Of a stretch of 64,000 bases of DNA, positions 25,242-34,985 are shown one piece after another (position 1 is the first letter of the stretch; each line of letters begins with the position of its first letter). Source of the stretch: CALNXN01 sp942490645 (GTDB lineage: Bacteria; Pseudomonadota; Alphaproteobacteria; Rhodobacterales; Rhodobacteraceae). The stretch is from NCBI GenBank assembly GCA_942490645.1, contig CALNXN010000002.1, positions 452,035 to 516,034 on the forward strand, in the 5' to 3' direction. Made by a program: the position numbers and the translations under genes. The notes beneath the pieces were generated by a model. That model made no database searches. It had not been told where the DNA came from and was given only the letters and a program-made list of their open reading frames with translations.

Positions 25242-27419
25242 ATGACTATGATTTTACAGATCCTCGATAACATTCTTCTGCTTACACTTGTCGGTATGAG
25301 TTACTATGGGATCGAGGGACTGCGACGAGGAAAGAGCCGGTCCAGTATTAACGTTTTGCATGGTTTCGGCTTTGGATTTATCGCGTTTTTAGTCACCTCG
25401 ACACCAGTTGAAATGGTGAACGAGGCAACCGTGGACGCACGCGCTGGACCCGTTATTCTGGCAGGCGTTGTCGCGGGTCCTTTCGGCGCGCTCATTGCTG
25501 GGGTGTTGGGGGGCCTTGCGCGCGGTCTTGTTGGTGGCAGCTTCGCCTTGTCCGGTATGATCGTGTACGGGGTCTATGCGGCCATAGGAATCGCATTCTG
25601 GGCACTCGCCGCAGTGAAGCCGAACGATCTCATGAAGCCCACCAAGGTGTTCTTGCTGATCATCAGTTCTGTACTGGGGGCGAGCGCAATGTTCTTTTTG
25701 ATCCAACCGACCTCGCTGGCGGTGGAATGGCTACAGCAGGATCTCCCGCTTATCGCCGTCGCAAATTCGCTCTCTGTTGCATATACGGCCGCAATGATCG
25801 CGATAGCGCTCGGGTTGTTGCGCCGAAATGAGAAGCTTCATGAGTTCAACGAAACACTCAGAATTGCCAAACACGCCGGCGGGTTTGGTGTTTGGGATTT
25901 CGACATACAAACAGGGAAACTGATTTGGGATGATCGTTCCAAGGAACTTCATGGAATAGCAGACGTTGAATTCGGAGGCACATTCGAAGACTGGTCGCGC
26001 AATGTTCACCATGATGACCTTGCAAACGCGCAAGATGCGTTTTCTCGATCCGTATCAGAGGGTCGCCCCTTTGAGCAGGAGTACCGCGTAAAACTCCCGG
26101 GCGGAGGTCAAAAGGTCATCAAAGGTAATGCGGTGATCATCAAAAACACGTCAGGAGAATTAGTCCGTGCGGTCGGAACCAACCTTGATCTGACTGAAAT
26201 CAGGGCCACCGAAGCAAAACTGGCGGAAGCCCGTGTGGTGGCGGTTCAAGCACAGAAATTTGACACCATCGGGCAACTGACCGGCGGTGTGGCGCATGAT
26301 TTCAACAACCTCCTGGCTGTGATCATGGGCAACCTTGAACTTTTGGAAGACGAAATCCGTGGTGACAAGATTGACGTGAGTGAGGCCTTGCTTCTGATCG
26401 AAGCCAGTATCGATGCAACAAAAAGAGGCGCGGACCTGACGCAGAACATGTTGTCTTATGCACGCAAGGCACGGCTGGTGCCCGAGATGCTGGACCTCAA
26501 TGAAGTGGTGCGCGAAACTGAAAAATGGATGCGCCGCACTATCGCAAGCAGGATTGACATCGAGATTGTGTTGCAAGCTGGATTGTGGCCGACAATGGCC
26601 GACAAGAGCTCGCTTCAAAGCGCTTTGGTCAACTTGATCGTCAACGCCAGAGATGCCTTTGATGGCTCCGGACAAGTCACCATAGAAACCAGCAATGTCC
26701 GTGTGGACGAAGACTACATCAGCGATCGCTCAGAAGACATCAAAGCAGGTCGATACGTTATGCTGGCAGTCAGCGACAACGGCCGAGGGATAGACCCCGA
26801 AATCATCGACCAGATTTTTGACCCCTTTTTCACAACCAAGGCCGTTGGAAAGGGGTCCGGGCTTGGACTGTCTATGGTGCATGGTTTTGTGAAACAGTCT
26901 GGCGGAGCTGTTCGGGTCTATTCAGAAGTCGGCAGCGGTACCAGTTTCAAGATGTATTTCCCAGCGGTGGCCACAAGCAAACTTGACATGACGTCGGAAG
27001 ACAAGACCGCCTTGGTACAACCTGCCCAGGATCGCAAAGGAAAGCGGATTTTGCTGGTCGAAGACCGTGTTGAGGTCATCATGGTCTTGCAAAAAACCTT
27101 GGAAGGCGCAGGATTTGAGGTCGTAACGGCCCCGAACGGCGACGAGGGATATGCCACATATATTCGCAATCAAAACTTTGATTTGGTCATAACAGACATC
27201 GTGATGCCGGGTGAATTGCAGGGCCCGTCCATGGCGCAAAAAATTCGGGGCATAACGCCCAGAATGAAGTTCATTTTCCTGTCGGGCTACGCCAGCGAAG
27301 CAACTGTCCATGGCAACGGGCTGACGGCCGACGATATTCGCTTGATGAAACCGGTGTCTCGCGTCGATTTGCTGAACGCAGTCGAGAAAGTCCTAAGTCG
27401 CCAAATCAACATCAGTTGA
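25242..27419 (+). CDS. Hybrid sensor histidine kinase (5TM-LytS type, PAS, HisKA, HATPase, REC)
   Basis: A 725-aa membrane sensor. Residues ~1-190 are a 5TM-5TMR_LYT-type membrane sensor (RAGPVILAGVVAGPFGALI). A PAS fold follows (~200-320: FGVWDFDIQTGKLIWDD). The HisKA box is GGVAHDFNNLLAVI with the phosphorylated His, and the ATPase has VNLIVNARDAF (N box), DNGRGI and GSGLGLSMVHGF. A C-terminal receiver (~600-720) has its Asp in VITDIVMPG. I use the ATG at 25242; a TTG lies 12 bp earlier. It probably signals within the local cluster with the MarR and single-domain regulator genes. The ligand is unknown. Confidence 0.93.
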   Translation: MTMILQILDNILLLTLVGMSYYGIEGLRRGKSRSSINVLHGFGFGFIAFLVTSTPVEMVNEATVDARAGPVILAGVVAGPFGALIAGVLGGLARGLVGGSFALSGMIVYGVYAAIGIAFWALAAVKPNDLMKPTKVFLLIISSVLGASAMFFLIQPTSLAVEWLQQDLPLIAVANSLSVAYTAAMIAIALGLLRRNEKLHEFNETLRIAKHAGGFGVWDFDIQTGKLIWDDRSKELHGIADVEFGGTFEDWSRNVHHDDLANAQDAFSRSVSEGRPFEQEYRVKLPGGGQKVIKGNAVIIKNTSGELVRAVGTNLDLTEIRATEAKLAEARVVAVQAQKFDTIGQLTGGVAHDFNNLLAVIMGNLELLEDEIRGDKIDVSEALLLIEASIDATKRGADLTQNMLSYARKARLVPEMLDLNEVVRETEKWMRRTIASRIDIEIVLQAGLWPTMADKSSLQSALVNLIVNARDAFDGSGQVTIETSNVRVDEDYISDRSEDIKAGRYVMLAVSDNGRGIDPEIIDQIFDPFFTTKAVGKGSGLGLSMVHGFVKQSGGAVRVYSEVGSGTSFKMYFPAVATSKLDMTSEDKTALVQPAQDRKGKRILLVEDRVEVIMVLQKTLEGAGFEVVTAPNGDEGYATYIRNQNFDLVITDIVMPGELQGPSMAQKIRGITPRMKFIFLSGYASEATVHGNGLTADDIRLMKPVSRVDLLNAVEKVLSRQINIS

Positions 27420-27499
27420 TGAGATGCATTTGGGCTCAGAGTTCTGACCGCACTGGCCGAGTGATTTGACGGTGGCGAGCCATCACTCCAACGGGGGCG

Positions 27500-28468
27500 C
27501 TAATAACCTCGGGTCGGGTCCACAATGTTGACGAGCTTTTGCCCGGTGGCCCAACGCGCCAAATTCTTCAAGAAGAGATCAAACGATGCGTCCGCCCATC
27601 CCTCGTAAACAGACGAGCAATGCGGCGAGATTATTGTATTTGGAGATGACCACAGAGGATTATCGACAGCCAAAGGTTCGGTTTCGAACACATCAAGAGC
27701 CGCTCCGCCAACCGTTCCGTCCTTGAGGGCCGCCAGCAATGCAGTTTGGTCAACAACGCCCCCTCGCGAAATATCTGCCAGTATCACGCCGGGTTTCATC
27801 GCTGAAAATTCATCCGGCCCCAGCAATTTGCGCGTCGCGAGCGTCAATGGAGTGGACACGACAATGAAATCAGCGCGCGGCAAAAGCGATCGCAATTCGT
27901 CCGACGCAAAAACTTCATCAACACTGTCCATCGGCTGCGGATGGGCGCGGGTTCCGATAACCGTCATACCAAACGCCTTGGCCCGTGCGGCAACCGCGCG
28001 ACCAGAGTGGCCCAACCCTATGACAAGAAGGGTCTGACCCATCAACGGTCGTACCATGCGGGCGCTCCAGACCTTTCGCGCCTTGTCCGATTGAAGTCCG
28101 GGAATATCCAAGGTGAAGTGCAAAAACCCGCCCATCACATATTCAGCCATCATATCGGCAGCGACGCCTGCAGCATTCGTGACGGTGGTCTGTGACGGAT
28201 CCCACATTCCGAAATGATCTGTACCTGCACCGCCGTTGGCTACCCATCGCGGCCCACCGTCGGCAAAGAGGGCATCCCTTGGAAAATCTGGCGTGCCTGC
28301 AAACCGCACCGTGTACACCACGTCGGGGCAAAATGCGGCCATTAAGGCTGGCAATTCCTGATAGGTCTGGCACTCGGCGACCTGAGCATTTGGGTGAGCG
28401 GCGCGCAGCTTGGCCGCATAGCCTTCGCTTTCATCAGTATGCAGCAGAACCCGCAAAGCGTCAGACAT
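27500..28468 (-). CDS. D-isomer-specific 2-hydroxyacid dehydrogenase
   Basis: A 322-aa NAD(P)-dependent dehydrogenase that would interconvert a 2-oxoacid and a D-2-hydroxyacid. The Rossmann motif is VIGLGHSGRAVAARAKAFGM at about residue 150. The catalytic Arg is in ILADISRGGVVD, and the Glu is in the LDVFETEPL segment. The usual His appears as SPHCSSV. I prefer the ATG at 28468 over the in-frame start at 28489. It lies 84 bp downstream of the racemase gene on the same strand and probably belongs to that operon. Confidence 0.9.
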   Translation of the reverse strand: MSDALRVLLHTDESEGYAAKLRAAHPNAQVAECQTYQELPALMAAFCPDVVYTVRFAGTPDFPRDALFADGGPRWVANGGAGTDHFGMWDPSQTTVTNAAGVAADMMAEYVMGGFLHFTLDIPGLQSDKARKVWSARMVRPLMGQTLLVIGLGHSGRAVAARAKAFGMTVIGTRAHPQPMDSVDEVFASDELRSLLPRADFIVVSTPLTLATRKLLGPDEFSAMKPGVILADISRGGVVDQTALLAALKDGTVGGAALDVFETEPLAVDNPLWSSPNTIISPHCSSVYEGWADASFDLFLKNLARWATGQKLVNIVDPTRGY

Positions 28469-28552
28469 GGCCAAACCCTGCCCCATCATAAAACGTGCAC
28501 CTGTCGTTGATTTCTGGCCGACGTCCTGCGGGTCTTGTCATTTGACCTGATC

Positions 28553-29296
28553 TCATCTTGCGACGTTCTCCAAGAGCGCACCAAACCCATATATCGGATC
28601 GTGGACATTCAATGCACCAAGTGCCTGATACATCATCGCCTGATTGGAACTGACCACCGGTTTTCCCAGTTCCGCCTCAAGCCGAGCGATGGTTTCGACA
28701 CTGCGCATTTCCGTACACGACAGTACGATCGCATCAGAACCGGGGCTGTCTGCCTTGAGGCCCAATTCATAGACTGCCTCAGGATCAAGGGCACCTTGTT
28801 CGTGGTTGCCCAGCGCCTCGGTCACCTCTGACCGCTTCACGACCTCAAACCCCATATCGGCCAGAAAACGCACCGCCAAGTCGTTGATCGCAGGCACATA
28901 GGGGGATGCAAAGCCAATATGCTTGGCGCCCAAAGCCTGCAAAGCATGAACAATCGCACCCGCCGCGGTGACGGTTTTCGCGCCACTTTGCGCGGTGATC
29001 TTTTCTGCCAGCGCGCGGTCAAATGCGGGCCCATGGGTCAACGTCGCGGATGTGCAGCCATAGACGACGACATCAGGCTTGATCCCCAAAAGCAGGTCCA
29101 GCGGACCGTTCACGTCAGAGGCGCCCAAAGCTTGCATCTGGTCTTCGTCCGGCACGGCATCTTCGTCGTAGCCGCCCATGCGGGACCAATGGCATGACAG
29201 ACCCGGCGGGCGCATCAATTCGAAATCAGGCTCCAGATTGGAATTGGTGAAGGGCACCAGCACGCCAAGGCGCCCACGTCCTCTTGAAGGGATCAT
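28553..29296 (-). CDS. Asp/Glu racemase superfamily protein (maleate isomerase / arylmalonate decarboxylase / hydantoin racemase type)
   Basis: A 247-aa protein of the maleate cis-trans isomerase family. Both catalytic cysteine motifs are kept: VVYGCTSATLTHG near residue 80 and IVLSCTEMRS near residue 190. This favours an isomerase or racemase over arylmalonate decarboxylase, which has only the second Cys. The N-terminus has LGVLVPFTNSNLEPDF, also typical. I chose the ATG at 29296, overlapping the aminotransferase stop. In a hydantoinase operon it would racemise or isomerise the substrate or product. Confidence 0.88.
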   Translation of the reverse strand: MIPSRGRGRLGVLVPFTNSNLEPDFELMRPPGLSCHWSRMGGYDEDAVPDEDQMQALGASDVNGPLDLLLGIKPDVVVYGCTSATLTHGPAFDRALAEKITAQSGAKTVTAAGAIVHALQALGAKHIGFASPYVPAINDLAVRFLADMGFEVVKRSEVTEALGNHEQGALDPEAVYELGLKADSPGSDAIVLSCTEMRSVETIARLEAELGKPVVSSNQAMMYQALGALNVHDPIYGFGALLENVAR

Positions 29297-30375
29297 CGCT
29301 TTGTCTCCTGACGCCATTGAATAAGTCGGGTAACCGCTTGGTGTGTTGCCCGTTCTTGCCCAATGGTCATACGCAATGCATGTGGCAGCCCAGCGCCCTG
29401 TTGGCGGCGCAGCACTATGCCATCTGCGCGCAAAGCAGCATCAGCAGCTTGCGCTTCGTCGGGGCTCGCGAACTGGATCAGCACGAAATTCGTGACGCTT
29501 GGAACCACATCAATTCCAGCACGGATCAACGTGCGTGACGCGTTTTCCCGCAGGGCTCGGGTCATGGCGCAGGTTTCTTCCATGTAGGCTTGATCGCGCA
29601 CCGCGGCGACTGCTGCCATTTGGGCCGCACGGCTCAGATTGTTGGGGTTCATTACCTTGCGCACCTGTTCCGCCACAGGCTCAGGAAACAACCCCCATCC
29701 GATACGAAAGCCCGCCATTGAATAAGCCTTGGAAAAGGTCCGCAGAACGACGCAGTTGCCCGCCTCCACCATATCCCAGCAGCGTCCATCAAGATGATCG
29801 GCGAATTCGCCGTAGGCTTCGTCGATAACCAGCAAAATATCATCTCTAAGGCCCGCGCGCAGTCGCCGAATGTCCGACGTGGTGATGCGCGTGCCCGTCG
29901 GGTTACCCGGGTTCGCGACGCAAACGATACCTGTGTCGGGCTGCACCGCCCCCAACAGCGCATCCACGTCGACGGTGGCATCCACCTCAGAAGCCGTATC
30001 CAGTCGTGCGTCCGCCATCTGTGCTGCCGTTTTGAAGAAGGGATATGCGTGTTCGGGTGCCAAAACCGATCGCTCGGGGCCGGAATAAACCCGCATCAAA
30101 CACCCGATCAGATCCAGTGAACCCGCGCCACAAAGGATGCCTTGGGCCGGAATGTCATGCAGTGCGGCAAGAGACGCGCGCAAATCGGTCCAGTCCGGAT
30201 CCGGATACTCCGCGCCTTTTACAAGCGCTGCGGTCGCCGCCTGGATGACATCGGGGCTGGGCGGGCGCAGGCTTTCATTTTGCGACAATGAGATCAGTCT
30301 CCGCCCCACCGGGGCCGCCACGTTGGCCAACGCATAAGGCGACATGTTCTGAATATGCGAGAGTGCGGTGGTCAT
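29293..30375 (-). CDS. Class I/II PLP aminotransferase (HisC-like)
   Basis: A 360-aa fold-type I aminotransferase. The motifs are CGAGSLDLIGCLMR for PLP phosphate contacts, VCVANPGNPTG (substrate/PLP Asn), VIDEAYGEF (Asp-Tyr), and RTFSKAYSMAGFRIGW with the Schiff-base Lys; RMTIGQ near the end includes the carboxylate-binding Arg. It resembles histidinol-phosphate aminotransferase but lies outside a his operon. It overlaps hyuB by 4 bp and the racemase gene by 4 bp. In context it probably transaminates the amino acid released after ring opening, or a related oxoacid. Confidence 0.9.
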   Translation of the reverse strand: MTTALSHIQNMSPYALANVAAPVGRRLISLSQNESLRPPSPDVIQAATAALVKGAEYPDPDWTDLRASLAALHDIPAQGILCGAGSLDLIGCLMRVYSGPERSVLAPEHAYPFFKTAAQMADARLDTASEVDATVDVDALLGAVQPDTGIVCVANPGNPTGTRITTSDIRRLRAGLRDDILLVIDEAYGEFADHLDGRCWDMVEAGNCVVLRTFSKAYSMAGFRIGWGLFPEPVAEQVRKVMNPNNLSRAAQMAAVAAVRDQAYMEETCAMTRALRENASRTLIRAGIDVVPSVTNFVLIQFASPDEAQAADAALRADGIVLRRQQGAGLPHALRMTIGQERATHQAVTRLIQWRQETKR

Positions 30376-32021
30376 GGCGACACCTTATAAAGGGTTTCGG
30401 CGCAGTGTGCGGAGATCAAACCGTCTTCGACATCTTGCGCCACCGCATTCGGGGCGCGGGTCCGAGGAGGACCAAATCCGCCGCCCCCGGGGGTCTCAAA
30501 GACCAGCGTCTTTCCGGCTTTGATCCTGAACTCCCCCTTGCTGGGCAAATCAGGGCCATCTTCGCCCACACGTATGCGGCCGTTGGCGCCGGGCAAACCA
30601 CCATGTCGCCCTCGGGCAGGATTTTGAACGCGCTCCACGGACAAGAAAAGCATGAAATCCTGATCATTAGCCGACTGGATTTCGATACGTTGACCCAAAC
30701 CACCGCGATAGCGTCCTGCACCGCCTGAATCGCGGCGTAGCTCCCTTCTCTGGATCAGAATTGGGGCGGCTGCTTCGGTTGTCTCCACCTGACTGCCCCA
30801 TACACCGCTAGGAAAGGCCGTGGCCGATAACCCGTCAAGCGCGGGGCGCGCGCCGGTGCCACCATTGAAGACCAGCTCGATCGCGAAGGTGTCATGTGCT
30901 TGGTCCACCGCTTCAGGGACATGGCGCAACGGCATGTCGTACATGCACGACGCGCCTTCGGCCGGGACAACATCGGGCAGCGCCTGTGACAGGCACCCAT
31001 AAATCAGATCTGGCGTCATTTGCCCCAGCGTATGGCGCATTGCGACAGGAGACGGCGGCTGCGCGTTCAGAATGCATCCCTTGGGTGCTGCGACGCGAAA
31101 CGGCTCGAGCGAGCCCGCGTTGTTGGGGATTTCCGGCCCAATGATACAGCGCAGCGCAAACACCGAATACGCGGTTGCATAATTCAGCGGCACGTTGATG
31201 CCCTTGTTGGTACAGGGCGCCGTACCATCAAAATCAACGCTCAAGTGGTCGTCGGCAATGGTCAAAGTGGCGCACAGCTGGATGGGATTGTCGTACCCAT
31301 CCACGGTCAGGCTGCTGCGCCATGTGCCTTTGGGAAGTGTGGAAATGGCGTTGATCGTCGCATTGCGAGATGTGCCGATGATGTAATCTGACAGCGCGTC
31401 GAGATCGTCGATGCCGAATTCATCCATCATTTGGCTCAGACTTTTGCTGCCTGCTTCGCAACATGCAATCAGCGCGTAGATATCGCCTTCGTTTGCCACC
31501 GGCTCGCGCGAATTCGCTTTGACGATCTCCATGAGCAAGCCATTGACCTCACCTGCACTGACCAGCTTGCACGGCGGGATCAAAAGCCCTTCGTCATAAA
31601 TATCAGAGCCCTCAGGCCCCATGCCAAGCCCACCAAGATCCACCAAATGCGATGTGCAGGACGTAAAACCAACCACGCGATCTTTGAAGAACACCGGCAT
31701 CATCAGCAGAAAATCGTTCAAATGACCGGATGCGATCCACGGGTCGTTGGTCATATAGATGTCGCCCGGCTTCATGTCTTGCAGCGCAAAGCGACCGCGC
31801 AGGGTGATGACCGCTTCGGCCATTGTGTTGATGTGTCCCGGCGTGCCGGTGACGGCCTGCGCCAACATCCGCCCCTGAAAGTCGAAAATCCCGGCTGAAA
31901 TATCGCCACATTCCCGCACGATCGGGCTGAACGCTGCGCGGATCAAGGCCTGGCCTTGCTCTTCGACCACGGCCAACAGACGGTTCCACATAACCTGATG
32001 CTTCGTGTTTGTTTGGCTCAT
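30372..32021 (-). CDS. hyuB: Hydantoinase B / oxoprolinase subunit B family (second copy)
   Basis: A 549-aa HyuB paralogue. Features: VMWNRLLAVVEEQGQALIRAAFS near the start, GDIYMTNDPWIASGHLNDFLLM metal site, DFDGTAPCTNKGINVPLNYA, FNGGTGARPALDG, and the terminal ETPGGGGFGPP. I chose the ATG at 32021 (MSQTNTKHQ), overlapping the hyuA stop by 4 bp. It forms an ATP-dependent cyclic amidase with the adjacent HyuA. It differs in many positions from the copy at 17-19 kb, so this is a separate family branch rather than a recent duplication. Confidence 0.93.
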   Translation of the reverse strand: MSQTNTKHQVMWNRLLAVVEEQGQALIRAAFSPIVRECGDISAGIFDFQGRMLAQAVTGTPGHINTMAEAVITLRGRFALQDMKPGDIYMTNDPWIASGHLNDFLLMMPVFFKDRVVGFTSCTSHLVDLGGLGMGPEGSDIYDEGLLIPPCKLVSAGEVNGLLMEIVKANSREPVANEGDIYALIACCEAGSKSLSQMMDEFGIDDLDALSDYIIGTSRNATINAISTLPKGTWRSSLTVDGYDNPIQLCATLTIADDHLSVDFDGTAPCTNKGINVPLNYATAYSVFALRCIIGPEIPNNAGSLEPFRVAAPKGCILNAQPPSPVAMRHTLGQMTPDLIYGCLSQALPDVVPAEGASCMYDMPLRHVPEAVDQAHDTFAIELVFNGGTGARPALDGLSATAFPSGVWGSQVETTEAAAPILIQRRELRRDSGGAGRYRGGLGQRIEIQSANDQDFMLFLSVERVQNPARGRHGGLPGANGRIRVGEDGPDLPSKGEFRIKAGKTLVFETPGGGGFGPPRTRAPNAVAQDVEDGLISAHCAETLYKVSP

Positions 32022-34129
32022 GTGACGATCTCCGATATCCGTGTGAGCCAAATGTTTCCGCGCCCATCGATCGCAGCACCAAAGTCAGCACTCACGAAGG
32101 TTGTTGTTTGCGGCTCAACAACCAAGGCTGGGCCATCGAATGCGTCGCCTGGTTCAAGCTCCGCACGTAGGAAAACGGCGGCATCGCACCACCTATCCGT
32201 GACATTACACCAAACGCGGCGGTGGTCCGCCGCATGACGTTCGCGCCGTCTTGGGCTTTCTGCAGAAGTGGTCAAATCCGGCGCTGGAGAGCAAAGCGAA
32301 AGGCCCCAATTCAAGACTTCAATGGTCATTCCCGGCACGCGCCGCCCAAACTGGCGGGCATACTCCGTTTCAAAATCAGCGCTGAGCGTTTCAATGGCGC
32401 AGGCATCCAGTTGACCTTGGCCAATCTCTACTTCGATCTCATGCCCCTGACCCTTGTAGCGCATGAAGGCCACACGTCTTTGCGTCAACACATCGTTCGG
32501 TGCACCAGCTCGGACCACGGCTTCCGCTTCTTGGAGCATATCAGCGTACAGCGCATTCAACACCTCTGGGTCCACGGTCTCGAGCTGCGCATAAAAGGAA
32601 CGGATAATCTCGAACGCAACCGGCGCAAATAGAAAACCAACCGCCGACCCGACGCCGGGATGACGCGGAACCAAAATACGCTGAATACCCGCGCGGCGAG
32701 CCAACCGCGTCGCGTGAAGCGGCCCGTTTCCCCCGAATGTGATCATAAGCCGATCAGACACTTCCTTGCCGGATTCCACAGCATGCATCCGCGCAGCACT
32801 GGCCATGGCTTCATCAACGATCTCAGTAACTGCCGTTGCGGCGGCACCAGCGTCCATATCCAATTGGCAGCCGATGTTTTGGCTCAGCACGTTTTCCGAT
32901 GCAGTTCGGTCGATTTTCAACCGCCCTTCGGCGAAACGATCAGGATCAATGTATCCCAGCGCAATGTCGGCATCCGTGACGGTCGGATCTGTACCGCCCT
33001 TGCCAAAGCCCACAGGCCCCGGTTCGGAGCCAGCACTATGTGGGCCGACAATGACGCGATCAAGCGTGTCGACCGAAGCGATAGACCCGCCACCTGCTCC
33101 TATCTCGATCATTTCGATTACCGGGATCCGCACCGGCATCCCAGATCCTTTAACAAACCGGGCTGCCCGCGCGATTTCGAATCTTCGGGACATTTGAGGA
33201 CGAAACCCATCGATCAGTGACAGCTTCGCGGTTGTGCCGCCCATGTCGAAGGACAGCACTTCCTTTTCTGCGGTTTCAGCAGCAAGGCGCGCGGCCAGAA
33301 TGGCACCACCCGCCGGGCCCGATTCCACCAAACGTATCGGCAATCGCGCTGCTGTCTCCAGCGTGGTCATCCCCCCGCCTGCGGTCATCATCAACACCGG
33401 GCAGAGCAACCCCTTTTCCCTGAAGCGGTTCTTGATGTCAGCGAGATACACCGACATCAGAGGCTGGATATAAGCATTTGCAATTGTGGTGCACAATCGG
33501 TCGAATTCCCTGGCTTCGGGGCTAACTTCATGGCTGAGGGAGATCACCAGATCAGGCAACAGCGCGCTGAGACGTTCGCGCACCTCGATCTCATGGGACG
33601 GGTTTGCGTAGGCATGCAACAAGCAAACCGCGACCGCGTCTACGCCCGCCTCACTTAGCTCTGACGCAAGACCGTCGACACTGGCTTTGCACAGCGGTAC
33701 CAACTCGCGCCCCTGTGCATTCATGCGCCCCCCGACCGTCAACGCGTGGCGTCTAGGCACGATCAGGTCGGGTTTTTCAATGTTTATAGCGTATTGGCTG
33801 TATCGGCGCTCGTAGGCGATCTCCAGGATATCCCGGAACCCTTCGGTTGTGATGGTGGCCACACTTGCACCGCGCCGCTCGATCAACGCATTCGTTGCCA
33901 GTGTCGTGCCATGTATGAAGGTTGTGATTTGGCTCCATTCGATTGCCGCGCCTTTCACAACACTGGAGGCACCTTCGACAGCGCCCAAAGCCGGTGCCTC
34001 AGGTGTCGTTGGGGTTTTCGTCGTGGCCACAATACAGTTGTCGCCATCCATCAAAACTGTGTCTGTAAAGGTACCACCAATATCGATTGCCAGCCGAAAG
34101 CCGTCTTTGCCTGCCATTGAATTCGCCAT
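32018..34129 (-). CDS. hyuA: Hydantoinase A / oxoprolinase subunit A family (second copy)
   Basis: About 703 aa. Motifs: AIDIGGTFTDTVLMDGD, FIHGTTLATNALIERRGA, SFDMGGTTAKLSLID, IGAGGGSIASVD and FGGNGPLHATRLARRAGI. It is the ATPase half of a hydantoinase/oxoprolinase complex and the first gene of a five-gene unit: hyuA, hyuB, aminotransferase, racemase and probably the 2-hydroxyacid dehydrogenase. Start choice is uncertain. ATGs at 34129 and 34117 and a GTG at 34150 are all in frame, none with a strong ribosome-binding site; I use 34129. Confidence 0.92.
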   Translation of the reverse strand: MANSMAGKDGFRLAIDIGGTFTDTVLMDGDNCIVATTKTPTTPEAPALGAVEGASSVVKGAAIEWSQITTFIHGTTLATNALIERRGASVATITTEGFRDILEIAYERRYSQYAINIEKPDLIVPRRHALTVGGRMNAQGRELVPLCKASVDGLASELSEAGVDAVAVCLLHAYANPSHEIEVRERLSALLPDLVISLSHEVSPEAREFDRLCTTIANAYIQPLMSVYLADIKNRFREKGLLCPVLMMTAGGGMTTLETAARLPIRLVESGPAGGAILAARLAAETAEKEVLSFDMGGTTAKLSLIDGFRPQMSRRFEIARAARFVKGSGMPVRIPVIEMIEIGAGGGSIASVDTLDRVIVGPHSAGSEPGPVGFGKGGTDPTVTDADIALGYIDPDRFAEGRLKIDRTASENVLSQNIGCQLDMDAGAAATAVTEIVDEAMASAARMHAVESGKEVSDRLMITFGGNGPLHATRLARRAGIQRILVPRHPGVGSAVGFLFAPVAFEIIRSFYAQLETVDPEVLNALYADMLQEAEAVVRAGAPNDVLTQRRVAFMRYKGQGHEIEVEIGQGQLDACAIETLSADFETEYARQFGRRVPGMTIEVLNWGLSLCSPAPDLTTSAESPRRRERHAADHRRVWCNVTDRWCDAAVFLRAELEPGDAFDGPALVVEPQTTTFVSADFGAAIDGRGNIWLTRISEIVT

Positions 34130-34150
34130 GTCCAAGAAATCGAAAGTCAC

Positions 34151-34985
34151 GAAAGTATCGCCGCTCAGACGATGAACTAGATCGTGTTAGACAACCAGAT
34201 CACACCCGGTGGCCCGGCGCAGCATCGACTTGTGTGTTTCACTTGGCATGACGCATAAAATTCCGAGTTTCGATACGAAAAACGCTTTCATGAATACCAC
34301 GAACCTGTCAACGACGAAGTCCGCGCCCGGTAAAAAGCAGGTTAGTAAAAGAACCCAACGTCTGAACACCAAACTACATAATAGTCTTCGGCTCCGTGCA
34401 GAACCTCACCCTCGGCGAGACCAGCGGCGCAGTACGGCGCCCGCTTCCTGAAATTTTCTGCATTGGCTGGCTCTGGTAGCAGTGGTGCGGGGGGCGGCGT
34501 CGCAATATCAACCTAAATATATGATTATTATTAAAAAATATCTCTAAACCTACGATGCCCCTAAATATGCCCCCACCTACTCTATAACCCTACAAAATCC
34601 CAACCGGTTCGCGACCTCAATGAAGAGCTACATCCTAGACGAGGCAAAGGCCAAGGACACCCCCAACGAAGTGTTGCGTGGCAAAACCGGTTTCGGCGCA
34701 TCTGTGCCAAAGGGATTTTTGCGACATTCTCATCATAGGCACACAACACCAAGGGCGGGAAACGGACATTCTCTGCATCTGCAAGCCGATGTACGCCGGA
34801 TGCTTGGAGCAGACATTCATAGCTTCTCGATACCATGCTCTTTTCTGCTACGCCGCATGGCCGCTCCTAGCCCAAATTGACAACGCACTGCGATGAGGCG
34901 AATGTACACTTTGGTGATGGCTTTCCTATCCACAGATTGAGACAGTTTACCGTTGGCCCAGTTACTTAGTCGAAGCTGAACGCGC
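34151..34985. other. Intergenic region with an AT-rich tract
   Basis: About 830 bp between hyuA and the amidotransferase gene, which point away from each other. It should hold both promoters. A clearly AT-rich stretch at ~34505-34560 differs from the surrounding composition. Frames at 34582-34896 on both strands are short and unlike any family I know. No RNA gene was seen. Confidence 0.4.

Noticed and set aside
34582..34896. Short frames on both strands upstream of the amidotransferase gene
   Set aside because: Composition unlike neighbouring genes, mutually overlapping, no start signals or domain.
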